Assembly: GCF_002775205.1 (NCBI RefSeq)
Contig: NC_036459.1
Location: forward strand, 19,204,312 to 19,268,311
From: Xiphophorus maculatus
Taxonomy: Eukaryota; Chordata; Actinopteri; Cyprinodontiformes; Poeciliidae
Direction of reading: 5' to 3'
Length of the DNA stretch: 64,000 bases
Part shown: positions 12,791-23,366 of the stretch, piece after piece
Numbering within the stretch: position 1 is the stretch's first letter
Layout of the letters: every line of letters starts with the position of its first letter
Made by a program: the position numbers and the translations under genes
Notes under the pieces: generated by a model
The model's input: the letters and a program-made list of their open reading frames with translations, nothing else
Databases searched by the model: none
What the model was told of the DNA's origin: nothing

Positions 12791-13275
12791 TCACTGTTGG
12801 CAGTAATTAATAAAAAATAGTGAGGTGAGTCTGCATTGCTTCCCACATGAGGGCAAGAAAGAGTCTAGTGGGAAAGAGCGGAACACAACTTCTGAAGAAC
12901 CTTCATTTTCAGGGAAAGTTAGTTCATCTAGCCAGCACTTTGTAGTGGTTACCCAGTGTGTAAATTGCTCAGAAGAGTTTAAGAAGGTAAAGAATATCTC
13001 TAAACCAGTGGAAGAAGGACTGTGGCTGGGGAAGTTTCCATATAAGTAATATAACTCTCCTAGCAATAATGGTCATGAAAGCTAGAGAATTTTCCTGAGA
13101 TGGAGTTAAGGGGTCTTCCACAAAAGACTCCAAACAAGGTACTTAGATGGCTCGGGTCAATTTTCCTCCAAACCACATTAGATACAGCAGAAAATATCTC
13201 CATCCTAAAGGTACTGAGCCGGGGGCACAGCCAGAGCAGATGGATGAGATTTGTAGGGGACTTTTCAGGTCTCAT
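12791..13275 (-). pseudogene. L1-like LINE ORF2 C-terminal remnant
   Basis: On the minus strand, 13060-13275 reads without a stop and contains LIHLLWLCPRLSTFRMEIFS followed by IDPSHLSTLFGVF. This resembles the cysteine/histidine-like tail after the reverse transcriptase of fish L1-type LINEs, typically an H..W.CP.L..FW.EIF pattern followed by ..LFG. The frame breaks below 13060, and the adjoining minus-strand ORF (12791-13066) may be a frame-shifted continuation. No poly-A tail or target duplication was located. Confidence 0.5.
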
Positions 13276-13929
13276 ACTGGGCTGATGGATAAAGTTACAA
13301 GCTGCTGCTATCAGGTAAATTCACAGAGGAAGAACAAATAATTTAAGATTAGTGATAATGCAGATATCATTATCACCAGCATATTCTTTCAACAGATCAG
13401 GTTTGTCAAAGTCTGATTTGTTTTCTCAACACTATTTCATATTAAATCATAAAATATTAAGCAGCAGGTGTCACATAAATCCATACTAAACATGATGAGT
13501 TGTTTTTATAATGTATAGACTCAGAAATTACAAATGCCTTCAAACAACAGTCCAGGGATCCACTTACTGTATTTGACGCAGATTGACCCTCAGGAATGCA
13601 ACGCCACACAATTCTTTGTAATGAATAGATGAGGTGGATCTTGGATAAGACAGCAGTGCTATAGGAGAAGTAAATCTATAAAATAATGGCTTTAGTGTCC
13701 TGAACATATTGAGCTGTTTAATAAAAACATTCCTGATGTGTTTCTTTTAATGACCACATTTCTCATGTTCTAAGAAATGTATAAATTGCAAATCAGTTAT
13801 TCTTGCTAACTTTGAATCGCAGTCTCTGTAAGAAGTGTTGGCATTATTTCAGTAACCCTTGAAAAAGTGTTTTAAATTTATAAAAAACCCACAAGCTTCA
13901 GCTTCATCATGTCCCTACGTCTAATCAGC

Positions 13930-14045
13930 ACAGGGTCGCTGCGTTGGCTTCTTTCCATCACGTTTGATATCATCTTTCCTTCCAGATTAACCTTTGTGAC
14001 TTTAATAAGAGGGTCTTAATTGACATCAAAAGGACAGAAATTGTT
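13930..14045. promoter_or_regulatory. candidate conserved non-coding element
   Basis: Repeat-free intronic block with dense factor-like words (TTTGATATCA, CAGATTAACC, TTAATTGACATCAAAAGG). It is similar in texture to developmental enhancers. The evidence is appearance only. Confidence 0.2.
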
Positions 14046-16220
14046 GCTTAGGTGTACTGTTGAAGAAAAACATGAGCTCACCAAAAGGCAATTGTATCTG
14101 TTTTGTAAGTTTTAATTAAATTCAAGTGCAGTTTAAAGATTATTCAACCTTTTGCCACACACTCTTTTTTTGTATGTCCTGGAGGTCATTTCTATGCATA
14201 TATTAATGGCTTACCTAACCTCTCCTCTCCTCATTCACAAGGATTTCCAGATTAGGTTTGGGCCTTGACTAATTTTTAATCTGCTACAGGGTACAGAAAA
14301 GAGAAAATGTTTTAGAGTATAGATCAAATTCTGACAAAAAGAGATGGATATTAGCACCTTTTAAAAAATTAGGCCTGAATGTAAAGCACAGAAATAGATA
14401 AGAGATCATATATAGCAAAAGTAAAACAAAATTAACCAAAAACAAAATTAACCAGATAAAGTAAGTTGAAGTTGTTAAAACTTAACTCTCAGTGATTAAT
14501 GTGCTCCTGTAACAAAGACTCGTTTTCCAATCAGACAGAAGCACTAGACACTTTCTCTAAACTTGAATGAGTTCATCTTTCTAAGGAATGGCATCACAGT
14601 AACCAAGACAACATTCAGAAAGTCAGAATCAGGATGCAGATCTTTAATATCAGTAATTTCCTAACTAAAGTAAATTACTGCAATTTTATATTTTGTAGAT
14701 TTGTTCTAAAGAAGTATGGGTTTTTTGTGGGATTTAAAAGGTTTCCTTCTGTAATTGTAAAAATTTAGATTGATTTCAATTAAATCTTTGAGGTTAAACT
14801 AGTGTGATGTACTGTGTAAATTTTTCAAATTTAAAAAACAGTACCGACAATATTTTCCTAAAAACCAGATTGTAAAGAATATAAGGGATGATTAATTTTG
14901 GTAACGGTTGATCTGAAACGACTTTCTCCCACACTTAGAGGTCAGCCGTTGCCTAATTCATTTCTAATTCCAGAATTTTGCACAGGAGAATCATCAGTTT
15001 TATTAGAAGGTATGTTGATGCTGCTGAGCTTAGATCATTGTTTTCTGGAATGGCTGTTTTTGCTTGAATGTTGTACTGGTTTTTAAATAATTATGCTGAT
15101 GTGTTTTACAGGCCAACATTACCACTTTGGTCTTAACAGTCCAACAGACATTATTCAGAAGTTGTTGAGGTTTGTTGAGATTCAACCTCTGAAACCAAAG
15201 TTATGCTGCTATGCACTTTTTAGGGAGAAAAGGCTTTTTCCTGAAAGTCCTTCCAAACAACCCATGTCTTTGTCATATCCATTGAGTTTGAAATATAAAT
15301 CAGTCTTTCATTCTTTTTTAAGACAAGTTTAGTCTGTAAAGCTTATCTTTCTTCCTTTTTTTCTAATTACTGTGGAAAACCCATTTTTCTCTTTAGTTTA
15401 ACAGCTGTCTTTTCTAACTTTAATGAAAACATGAAGCAGGACTCCAGTTGTTGCACCTTGTTTCTTCAGTTTATTGCCATTAACATAGCATAATAATATG
15501 TCATGGCTGTTCAGCTGGACTTGCAGCTATCTTTTTCTTTTTTTAAGAATCAGAGTCATTTTCATGAGTATGTAATTCCAAGAAAAACTCTCCGTCCACT
15601 GCATGCAGACTTATTTTTCACACAAAGATGTACAAACCGGTGTATCCAAGCTGCTTTGTCTTTGTTGTTGGTGTCCAGAGTGCATCCAACGCTCCACCTG
15701 GTGGCAGTTAAAACAGGTTGCAGCTTGTCACAGTCAGATCCAAGTGGTTCAGGAAACTCACAACAGAAAATGACCGAATTAAATTCAAATGTGTGATTTC
15801 AAGCTTGACTTCTTTGTAATGCTTAAAAATCTAACAACAAACTATACATACATGACAGTCACTGGCATCCTTGTATACTTGTTCAATTGCTAACTTACAC
15901 AAAACATAAATCAACCATGAGGCACATCGATGCAGTGCTGAAGTTAAACTGAGCATCAGAATAGGGAGGAAAGGAGATTAAGTCACTTTGAATGGTTGTC
16001 GGTGGCAGACAGAATGTCATAAACTACTCATCTGATTGGATTTTCACTCACAACCATCTGTCAGGTTCATAGAGAAGAATCTAAAAAAGAGAGAATATAC
16101 GTTGACTTGTAGTTGTTGGGAATTAAAATGTGTTGTTTTGATGCTGGAAGAATGGACACACTGGTTTTAGATGATATAAGAGCATAAGTAGTTTCAATAA
16201 GTCTTTGTTACAGCCAAGGT

Positions 16221-16480
16221 TTGTGGAATATTATTTATGAATGGCAAACATTACAAAACCGATGGGTTTCAGCAGCAGAAGACCACACTGGGTGCCACAT
16301 AGGAACAGGAAACCCAGGTTACAGTTCGCTGCTCCCCAAAGTTGGACAAGGAGAGGATCAGAAAAGTGTTTCCTTCTCTGCTGTGTCTCAATCTTCAGCT
16401 TCACGTTCAGATGGTAGGGCCAGAATTTGGAGTATATAAGAAAGAATCCTGCCCTGTGCCAATGGTTTAGGATGATGGTG
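16221..16480 (+). pseudogene. Tc1/mariner transposase remnant
   Basis: The plus strand encodes RWVSAAEDHTGCH, later a stretch ending SDGRARIW, and near 16457 a CCTGCCCTGTGCCAATGGTT segment. This is the order found in the central catalytic part of fish Tc1-like transposases. Small deletions and frameshifts break it, and no terminal inverted repeats were recognised nearby. It is a dead fragment. Confidence 0.65.
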
Positions 16481-17620
16481 ATTGAGGAAGAGTTGTACCA
16501 GTCTGGCCATCATTTAATCGTCCTTAGAGTTGTTGCAAATGCAACCTGAACACCTGAAAATCTAAAAAGGTTTTAGTTTGAACAAAACTTCTTACTCCAA
16601 ATAGGAACAGGAAGCTTTCTGCAGCAACAGTAAAAAGAGCTTGGCATTTTCTTTGCTTTTTGTTTTGTTTGATGTGCTTATGTCCCTCCGCAGTCATTGC
16701 TTGTTGAGAATGGGCGACATGTTTTGCCTGAAACACTCTGGGGCTGCAGGACTGCCACATATTTGGCTGTCACTTCCTTTCTGCATGCATGTGAGAGGAT
16801 GATAACAGAAATCCTACTGTGTGACACACATCGAGGTGCAGTATCGGCTCCTCTCAGCCTCACAATCTTTGCCAAACACTGGTTTGGTCTGGTTTCACAG
16901 TTATCTGGTCCTAAACCAATATACTGACACACACAGAGAGCCAGTACGTGGTAACCAAGACAAAAATAAAGGAACACAACAATCCTCACGCTTAGTTTGG
17001 TATTGTGACATGAGAGAGGTTAAAACAGCTGCATCCTAACTATTTATGCATCACTCCATTTTCTATGCCCAACATATCCTGCTCAGTGTGAAGGGGTGTG
17101 GGGTATACAGTGTACTGGCTCCCAGTCCATCGCATGGGTAACTCAAAGATATATGGACCTAGCAACCTGAAATGCCTTGTCTCTCCAATGTACCTCTTTC
17201 AAGGCTTTGTGTGTTTTTAAACAAATAATAAGGATTTGACACAAGAAAAACAGTTAAACCCTAATCCTAAAGAAATTAACATATTTGATTGGGAGACTGA
17301 AGTAGACAAACACTCATGTAAGGTCACCAACAGGAGGCAGCATAGCAGAAGGAATATAGTCCAACGACATTACGCTAAAACAATAGCAATGTTGAGAACT
17401 ACAGCAAAACAAATTTAAGACAGACTAGGACTGATTATGAAGATGTTAACACTGTCTGACATTTGAGAGAGTCGGTGTTGGAATGACATGTTAATGGAAT
17501 CAGCATTGTTGAAACTCCCGGAGCAGCGACCATTTTTACAGTTTGATCCTGAACTCTGTCACTGAATGTCTGTTGGCCTTATTTGTTAATTTAAGAAGAC
17601 TGGATGAAGCCATTGAAGTC

Positions 17621-17765
17621 AAATTAAATTCTATTAAACTCAAGTTATTTTTATTGCACCAATTTACAAAGCATCATCTCAAGGCACTTTATAGCAAAGT
17701 CAATTTCATCCAGTCATACATGCAAACATTGCAGTCAAGTTTAATTGAACCAGTTATCTTTGCCT
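17621..17765 (-). repeat. interspersed repeat tail, family C (copy 2, reverse)
   Basis: CATCTCAAGGCACTTTATAG and the preceding TATTGCACCAATTTACAAAG are the reverse complement of the repeat end at 9075-9168, with modest divergence. Confidence 0.6.
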
Positions 17766-17979
17766 AAACTCATCCAAACCCTACATATGTCCCTTCTTAT
17801 TTATTCCTGTTCATATCTGTGTGGTGATTGAAAAACATACCTCAGAGAAAATCTTTAAGCATAATTCATACCTCCTGATCTGATCTACTGCCCAGGTGAC
17901 ATGATTTTCATCATCTGAACTTGTCTACTAGGGTCCGCTCAAAGTCTCTCTGAATGTCTATGACCAATCCTTTTGATTT

Positions 17980-18112
17980 GTGTGTGTGGGTGTGCGGGGG
18001 TGTGTTGGGGTGTGTGTGCGGGTGTGGGTGTGTTGGGGTGTGTGTGCGGGTGTGGGTGTGTGTGGGGGTGTGTTGGGGTGTGTGCGGGGGTGTGCAGGTG
18101 TGTATGTGGATG
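17980..18112. repeat. GT/G-rich minisatellite
   Basis: A repeat of about 28 bp built from GGTGTGTTGGGG and TGTGTGTGCGGGTGTG occurs twice in tandem and is then continued by variants. The plus strand carries many separate runs of 3-5 G, so it could form G-quadruplexes. The minus-strand His/Pro/Thr-rich ORF across it is an artefact. Confidence 0.9.
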
Positions 18113-19210
18113 AAGTGTTACTTTAGTTGAAGTGGGCAGCTTCAGCCAGGCCTTCATTAGTATTCCTGGTTAATGAAGCAAAATGGCGATGAGGTTCAGG
18201 AACAAATGAGCAAAAAACACGTCTCAGCCTGGGAGAGTGGCTGACTGGAGCTGCTGCAACATGGCGTGCATATGGGGCAGGGCAGAATGTAAAAAACAGT
18301 ATGTTAAAATCCTGATTGGTTGATGTCAGTACTGCTTACAGCTGCTTATATTGATGGTATTGGAGGGGTTATGAGGCCTGAGCTGAACCCCTGAATGACT
18401 TCTGAATTAGTGGGCAGTGTGGTGGAACAGTGAGACCCTGTTTTACACCCACCCACTGCTATCCAGCTGCTCTGTTACCTGCCAGGTCTTTGCAGTGAGC
18501 GGTGCTGACCGATATCTTTAGCTTGGACTTGAAAAGAAAATACTATGGTAGAAGTTTTCCCTAGCCAATAATCCACAGTAAGTAGTAAAGATAAACATCT
18601 GCACTTTTGCATGAAAGTACTGGCGCATCTCACACCATGGTAATTCTGGTATGCGCTCATCTTCTTTCTAATATTGTTAACAGGGAATCCTCACTTTAAG
18701 TCATTTGCAAAATCAGCTTTTTCAAACCAGCAGCATGATTGATGAAAATGGTCCTTTGACAGGTTGCACTGAGGTGATGAGAGGTCCCAGTCCTGAGTAT
18801 AACATGTGGAATAAAAGGGTTCCCTGTGTCACTGTTAGAACCTTCCCATTGGCTTGGCTTTTCTTTTGAAACACCAAGCCAACATTACCACCTCTGAAAT
18901 GTTGGTAATGTTTTGTTGTTTTTTTTTAGTGCCAGTTATGAAAGATTTTCAGTTTGCACATGGGGACATGTAGGCAGGCTACTTCGCCATATTTCATTCC
19001 TGATATGCTGAAAATGTAGAAAAGATACAAAAAAGATCTAAAAAAAACCCAAAAAACATAAATGTAACTGTTTTTGTCTTTTTGCATTGTGTTTTTGATT
19101 TCTACATGAAGAAGCCTTTAAATATCCTGGTAACAAAGATGAAAACTGCAAGGAATGTGACAAGATGAAAAAAATCTTTCTTGTGATTTTCTGCTAATTT
19201 TACACTTTAC

Positions 19211-19242
19211 AAGTCACTCAAGTAAACAGTGACTTGAGTGAC
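19211..19242. repeat. perfect hairpin, 11-bp arms
   Basis: GTCACTCAAGT, an 8-nt loop and ACTTGAGTGAC form a mismatch-free stem. Confidence 0.75.
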
Positions 19243-19549
19243 TGTGTCAATTCCTCTGTCTCATTTCCTCAGACACAGAATATATTTACCCTTTTGGATT
19301 AAAATCTTGAATTAGGGACAATAACTAGCTAACTAGAAGTAGCAGAAGTAGCCATAAACAAGTTGGAGTCACTTGGGGAGAAACCTTCAAACTGATATTT
19401 AAGTGGAACATTTCACAGCTGTGCTGCCTTTGTGTGTATATTCTCACATGAGCGAGTTTCACTAAAACAGGAAAAATAATTGATGTAGTTCCCTATATTA
19501 TCACCTTCTTCTCATAATGGATCCCATAATGGATCCCATAATTCCTTGT

Positions 19550-20330
19550 TAGGACAGATTGGTGTTTGGGTGTAGATGAGGTCTGGTGGATCTGGCAGCC
19601 TCATAAGAGAGGGCACTCAAGGAGGAAAATCTTATCCCAGTGACAATTCCCATGTCACGCCTGTGGTAATTGAAATAACTTTGACTCTTGAGTTGTTTAA
19701 TCATTGACAATCTCATGGATGGTGGAGAGGGACTAATTACATCTGCTCCTCCCCCCTCCCCAGCTTCCCTTATGACTATCTGGTCAAATTGACTTCTTAG
19801 ATCAAATTCTAATATAATGCTGCTCATATCTGTTCTTCTATGTTGCTTCTGGATCTTTTTACAGATGGACAGGCTAAGCCTTCTCTGCTTTCCATGTAGA
19901 ACACCAGCATTGTTACAAGCATGGTTAATAACACAACAGTTCCATTAAAAAAGCCGATGAGAGATGTGACAAATCATTTGTCTGTTATTAACCCTGAGTC
20001 TGTAATTATGCAAATTGCCATAGATTTTCCCTTGATGCTTTAAAGTGTGATCTGGGGCTTGTTCTCTGTGTGCTGGGCAGACGGGAGAATGGTCATGCAT
20101 TACTGAACTTGCCACATTCATCATGTTGACTGATGGCACAGGGAGTCAGTCCCCGGGTCCTGGTGGTTAATGTAGTGGGTAATTAACTGTCATTTGCCTA
20201 GTAATAGGACGATGATCAATGGTTTGTGAGGAAACAAATTCTAATGCAGAAGCTGATGAATGCATGCTGAGGCTGGAGCAATTTATGTGGCAGGAAAGAC
20301 AGGAGGTGAGGGCTGGGCAAAAGAAACGGA
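19550..20330. promoter_or_regulatory. candidate lmo3 intronic enhancer / conserved non-coding block
   Basis: This is about 780 bp without microsatellite or recognised repeat, in a region otherwise crowded with them. It contains a perfect POU octamer ATGCAAAT (20008-20015) directly after TAATT, plus GACTAATTAC (about 19728) and GGTAATTAAC (about 20178), and several other homeodomain cores. lmo3 is a developmental regulator with large introns, so enhancers are expected. Conservation itself could not be tested. Confidence 0.3.
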
Positions 20331-20568
20331 GCAAGCATCTTCCAGATCTTCTTCTTTCTCCAGCTTCTGCTTCTGTCTGAGCAGTTCACGCCTAAAAGTC
20401 TTTACTGATTGGCCCTTTTTGTTAGAGATTGTCCAATAATCTGTTGTTGTTTCTTATTTTACTAAATCACAATGATTAATATGTATTCTGTTTTCAAATC
20501 AACATGCTGAAGGTAAATAAATGCAGATTGTGATGCTGCACGTCAGACATAGAAGCAGGTCAGTCCAT

Positions 20569-20760
20569 GGGCAGCTGTGGTTCACTGGGAAGAGTCATCT
20601 GGTAATGTGAAGGTTGTGGGTTTGATTCCAGCTTCCCTGTATGAACAAGACACAAAACCTAGAGTGGCTTTGTTAGTGAGTTTGGTGAATGTGCTTCCAA
20701 ATCTAAAAGAGCTTTGAACGGTCAGTAGGTATGAATAGAGAATGGCCCAGAAGGCATTGT
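20569..20760 (+). repeat. tRNA-derived SINE
   Basis: GGGCAGCTGTGGTTCACTGGG gives a degenerate tRNA A box. GGTTTGATTCC at 20619-20629 gives a B box at tRNA-like spacing, so the head is tRNA-derived. The tRNA-unrelated body continues through a GAACGGTCAGTAGGTATGAA segment, which matches, from memory, the 3' part of a common fish SINE. The A and B box substitutions (GTGGTTCACTGG, GGTTTGATTCC) suggest an old copy, and it is not a functional tRNA gene. Confidence 0.75.
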
Positions 20761-21702
20761 GCATTACAGCTTCATTTGCCACTGGCGTGTGTCGCTTCAG
20801 AAACCCTCAATTTTATCTCAGCTTCGTCAAGCTGTTTTGTCAATTACATAAGAGATTTTAACTACGAGGAATCACCACTGCTCCTTTCTGGTAGGAAAGT
20901 CCTAAACTGTGGATGTTACTAAGCAACACACTGCAGAGTCCCTCAGTACTGATCTAGGGGAAGTTGGGCCACCTGTGGTCCAGCACACCTGAACTGAATA
21001 ACTGAATGACCTCCTTTTATATTTTATTTTATTTTACTTTTGATATAAATGTGTGTTTAAGGGTTGAAATATTTTAGCTTTGTTTGCTGGTGGGTCAGCA
21101 TGCATTAAAGGAGTGTCTTGCACTGCCTGTTTGTCCAGTTGTAATAAATTTGACCACCTCTTGTTCTCAGAGTTCATTGCATAGTATATTGAATAAAAAT
21201 CTACAATTTATACAAGTACATAAGTTATATTTTTACCTGTTAATTTTTACCATTGAACTATTGAATTACTTTTGCCAACCACCCCTGTCTAAAGATTTGT
21301 CCCATATTGTGTTGAATTTTGCTAACAATGATAATTGTGTCTGGATTTCTGAAGGTGAAATCCATCTCCTCTCCAGCCTCTGGGTTACATGCTCTCTGGA
21401 GGTTAATAACCAGCCCTGACTATACCACACCCTGAGATCATTTATCAGATCGTGTTCTCTACAGGCTCTTAGAGCTGCATGCAGTTTTGTCATTTTAACA
21501 CAGGCTGTGAAAAGAGCCTCAAGAACTTTGCTTAATAGCTTATTTTGCTTTATGATTTTGTTGTCTGGCTGCTAGATCCAGGTTGCTGTTTAGTACGGGC
21601 CAATACTCATGAATGTTCACATTTTGCATGGAGCAGTGAAAGCAATGTTCCATCTTCTTCTACGTGTGGTGCCAGCTGTAGCTCACAAGCTTAAAAAATA
21701 AA

Positions 21703-21703
<1 letters not shown>

Positions 21704-21785
<82 letters not shown>
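21704..21785. repeat. (AAT)n microsatellite
   Basis: About 27 uninterrupted ATA/AAT trinucleotide units. Confidence 0.97.
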
Positions 21786-22119
21786 GGATTCCATTTGGTG
21801 TGTTGTGCTCTGTGAATAAAAATCATGTTTAATTGTGGCTTAAAACATAAGATAATTTAAAATGATGTAAGATATTTTTAATTGTTTCTAACTAAAGTTT
21901 TAATGTATGCCAGTTTTGAGTGGTGCATTTATTGTTTTGAAATTTTGAAAAAAAAAGAGACACTTTTGAAAATGTGTTTTTACAGCTATTATTATGAAGA
22001 AAATATGAACTGTGGGAAAAGCCTGTTGAATATTTTAGGAAGGACTGCTTCAGCATCAATTAACACAAGCTACGGTTAATTGTTTTTAGTCTAGAAGTTA
22101 CCAGAAAATCACCAAGTTA

Positions 22120-23155
22120 CAGTACGTCTGGAGATATTCACACTTTTCTTCAGTTTATTATGTTGCAACCATATTCAAACTATTATCCATCCATCCATCC
22201 ATCATGTGAACACATTTATCCTGCAGTTGTGAGAGCTGTTGTATATCTCCAGTGGTCTATTCCAAATTGTATTAAATTAATCTCTTTATTTAAAATTCTA
22301 CTCTCAAATACTCCAGTGTGACAGTGTGGATTTTTTGAATGTTTTGCAAATTTATTAAAAATAGAAAATCAAGAAATCACATTTATGAACATATTATTAG
22401 CCTTTGCTTAATACTGTGTTGATCCACCTTTGGCAGTTCAGTTCTTTTTGAATCTGATGCCAGCAGCTCAGCTCACCTCTGTTTAGGGCAGTTTGCTCCG
22501 TTCTTCTCTGCAGTTCTTCTGCAGCTCCATGAGGCTGGATGGACGGTGTCTGTCAGCTGTCTTCAGATCTCTTCAGAGATTTTCAGTCAGATCCCAGTCT
22601 GGACTCTGGCCTGGCCTTCCAGGATGTCCACAGAGAGGTTCTGAAGCCTCTCCTTTGGGTTGTTGTCCTGCTGAACTAATGAAGCGTCGCTCTAGTCTGA
22701 GGTCAAGACGCTTTGCAGCAGGTTTTCATTCAGGATGTCTCCATTGCTGCATTCATCTTTCTTTCCATTCTGACTAACACGTCCTGTTGTTCTGTAAACT
22801 GTGAGACCTTATAGAGACAGGTGTGAATCTTTACAGGTTAAGTTCAATCAACTGAATTTCCCACAGTTGGATTCAATTTAAACTGTAGGAACATCTCAGG
22901 AATGATCAGTGAAATTGGCTCAATTTTTTAGCTTTGTGGTAAAGACTGTAAATATTTACATAAATGTTATTTTTTCTGTTTTCCACTTTTAGTAAATTTG
23001 CAAAAGACTGAAAATGATTTTTTTTCTTGAAATTGTCATGATGGATCATTTGTATGTAGAAATGTGAGAAAAGAGATTCATTCATTACAATTGAGGCTGT
23101 TACATAACAAAATGTGAAAAAAGTGAAACGCTGTGCAGACGTTCCAGATGTATGT
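22120..23155 (-). mobile_element. degenerate Tc1/mariner element
   Basis: The left end CAGTACGTCTGGAGATATTC follows a TA (22118-22119). Near 23080-23150 the inverse end is recognisable (GAGGCTGTTACATAACAAAA, then ACGTTCCAGATGTA), so the terminal repeats are preserved but diverged. On the minus strand 22440-22760 encodes the transposase C-terminal half in broken frames: a DILNENLLQS-like start, a QQDNNPK-like motif and the downstream catalytic-domain tail are visible. It has internal deletions and a short (ATCC)n insertion at about 22187. It is inactive and ends about 210 bp before the lmo3 exon at 23367. Confidence 0.8.
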
Positions 23156-23366
23156 TGATTGATAATTCAACAATCATTATAAGTGATCGTTTAGTTCATT
23201 CTAATTGATCTTATGATGAATTCAGTTTTTTCCAAATGATTTGTAAGCTTTGAAACTTGTCTGAGACTGTTCTTTCCACCTTGGAATAATTAAGACATTT
23301 CTAATGTTTACTGCGTTTTAGTATTATTTTGGACTCAGTCATATCTTGTTTGTGTTTGTGGTTCAG

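Larger units (their letters stand above)
144..23366 (+). other. probable lmo3 intron (first-LIM exon not found)
   Basis: This AT-rich stretch has no recognisable host exon. The short ORFs in it lack domain signatures and splice context. It holds a C/G homopolymer patch (391-471), repeat copies, hairpins, microsatellites, a tRNA-derived SINE, Tc1 relics and candidate conserved non-coding blocks, each listed separately. In 1901-3189, 5680-6990, 9390-10880, 14050-15930, 17050-17600 and 18120-19500 I see nothing I can name apart from short hairpins. Assigning it to lmo3 is inference: the next exon at 23367 starts in phase 2 and needs an upstream exon on the same strand. Confidence 0.5.

Noticed and set aside
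17939..18157. Minus-strand ORF made of His/Thr/Pro repeats
   Set aside because: It is the translation of the GT/G-rich minisatellite; no splice sites or conserved domain.
20569..20640. tRNA gene candidate
   Set aside because: A and B boxes are degenerate and the sequence continues into a SINE body; no proper cloverleaf arm pairing was seen.
22493..22777. 94-residue plus-strand ORF
   Set aside because: It is antisense to the degenerate Tc1 transposase, which is read on the minus strand.
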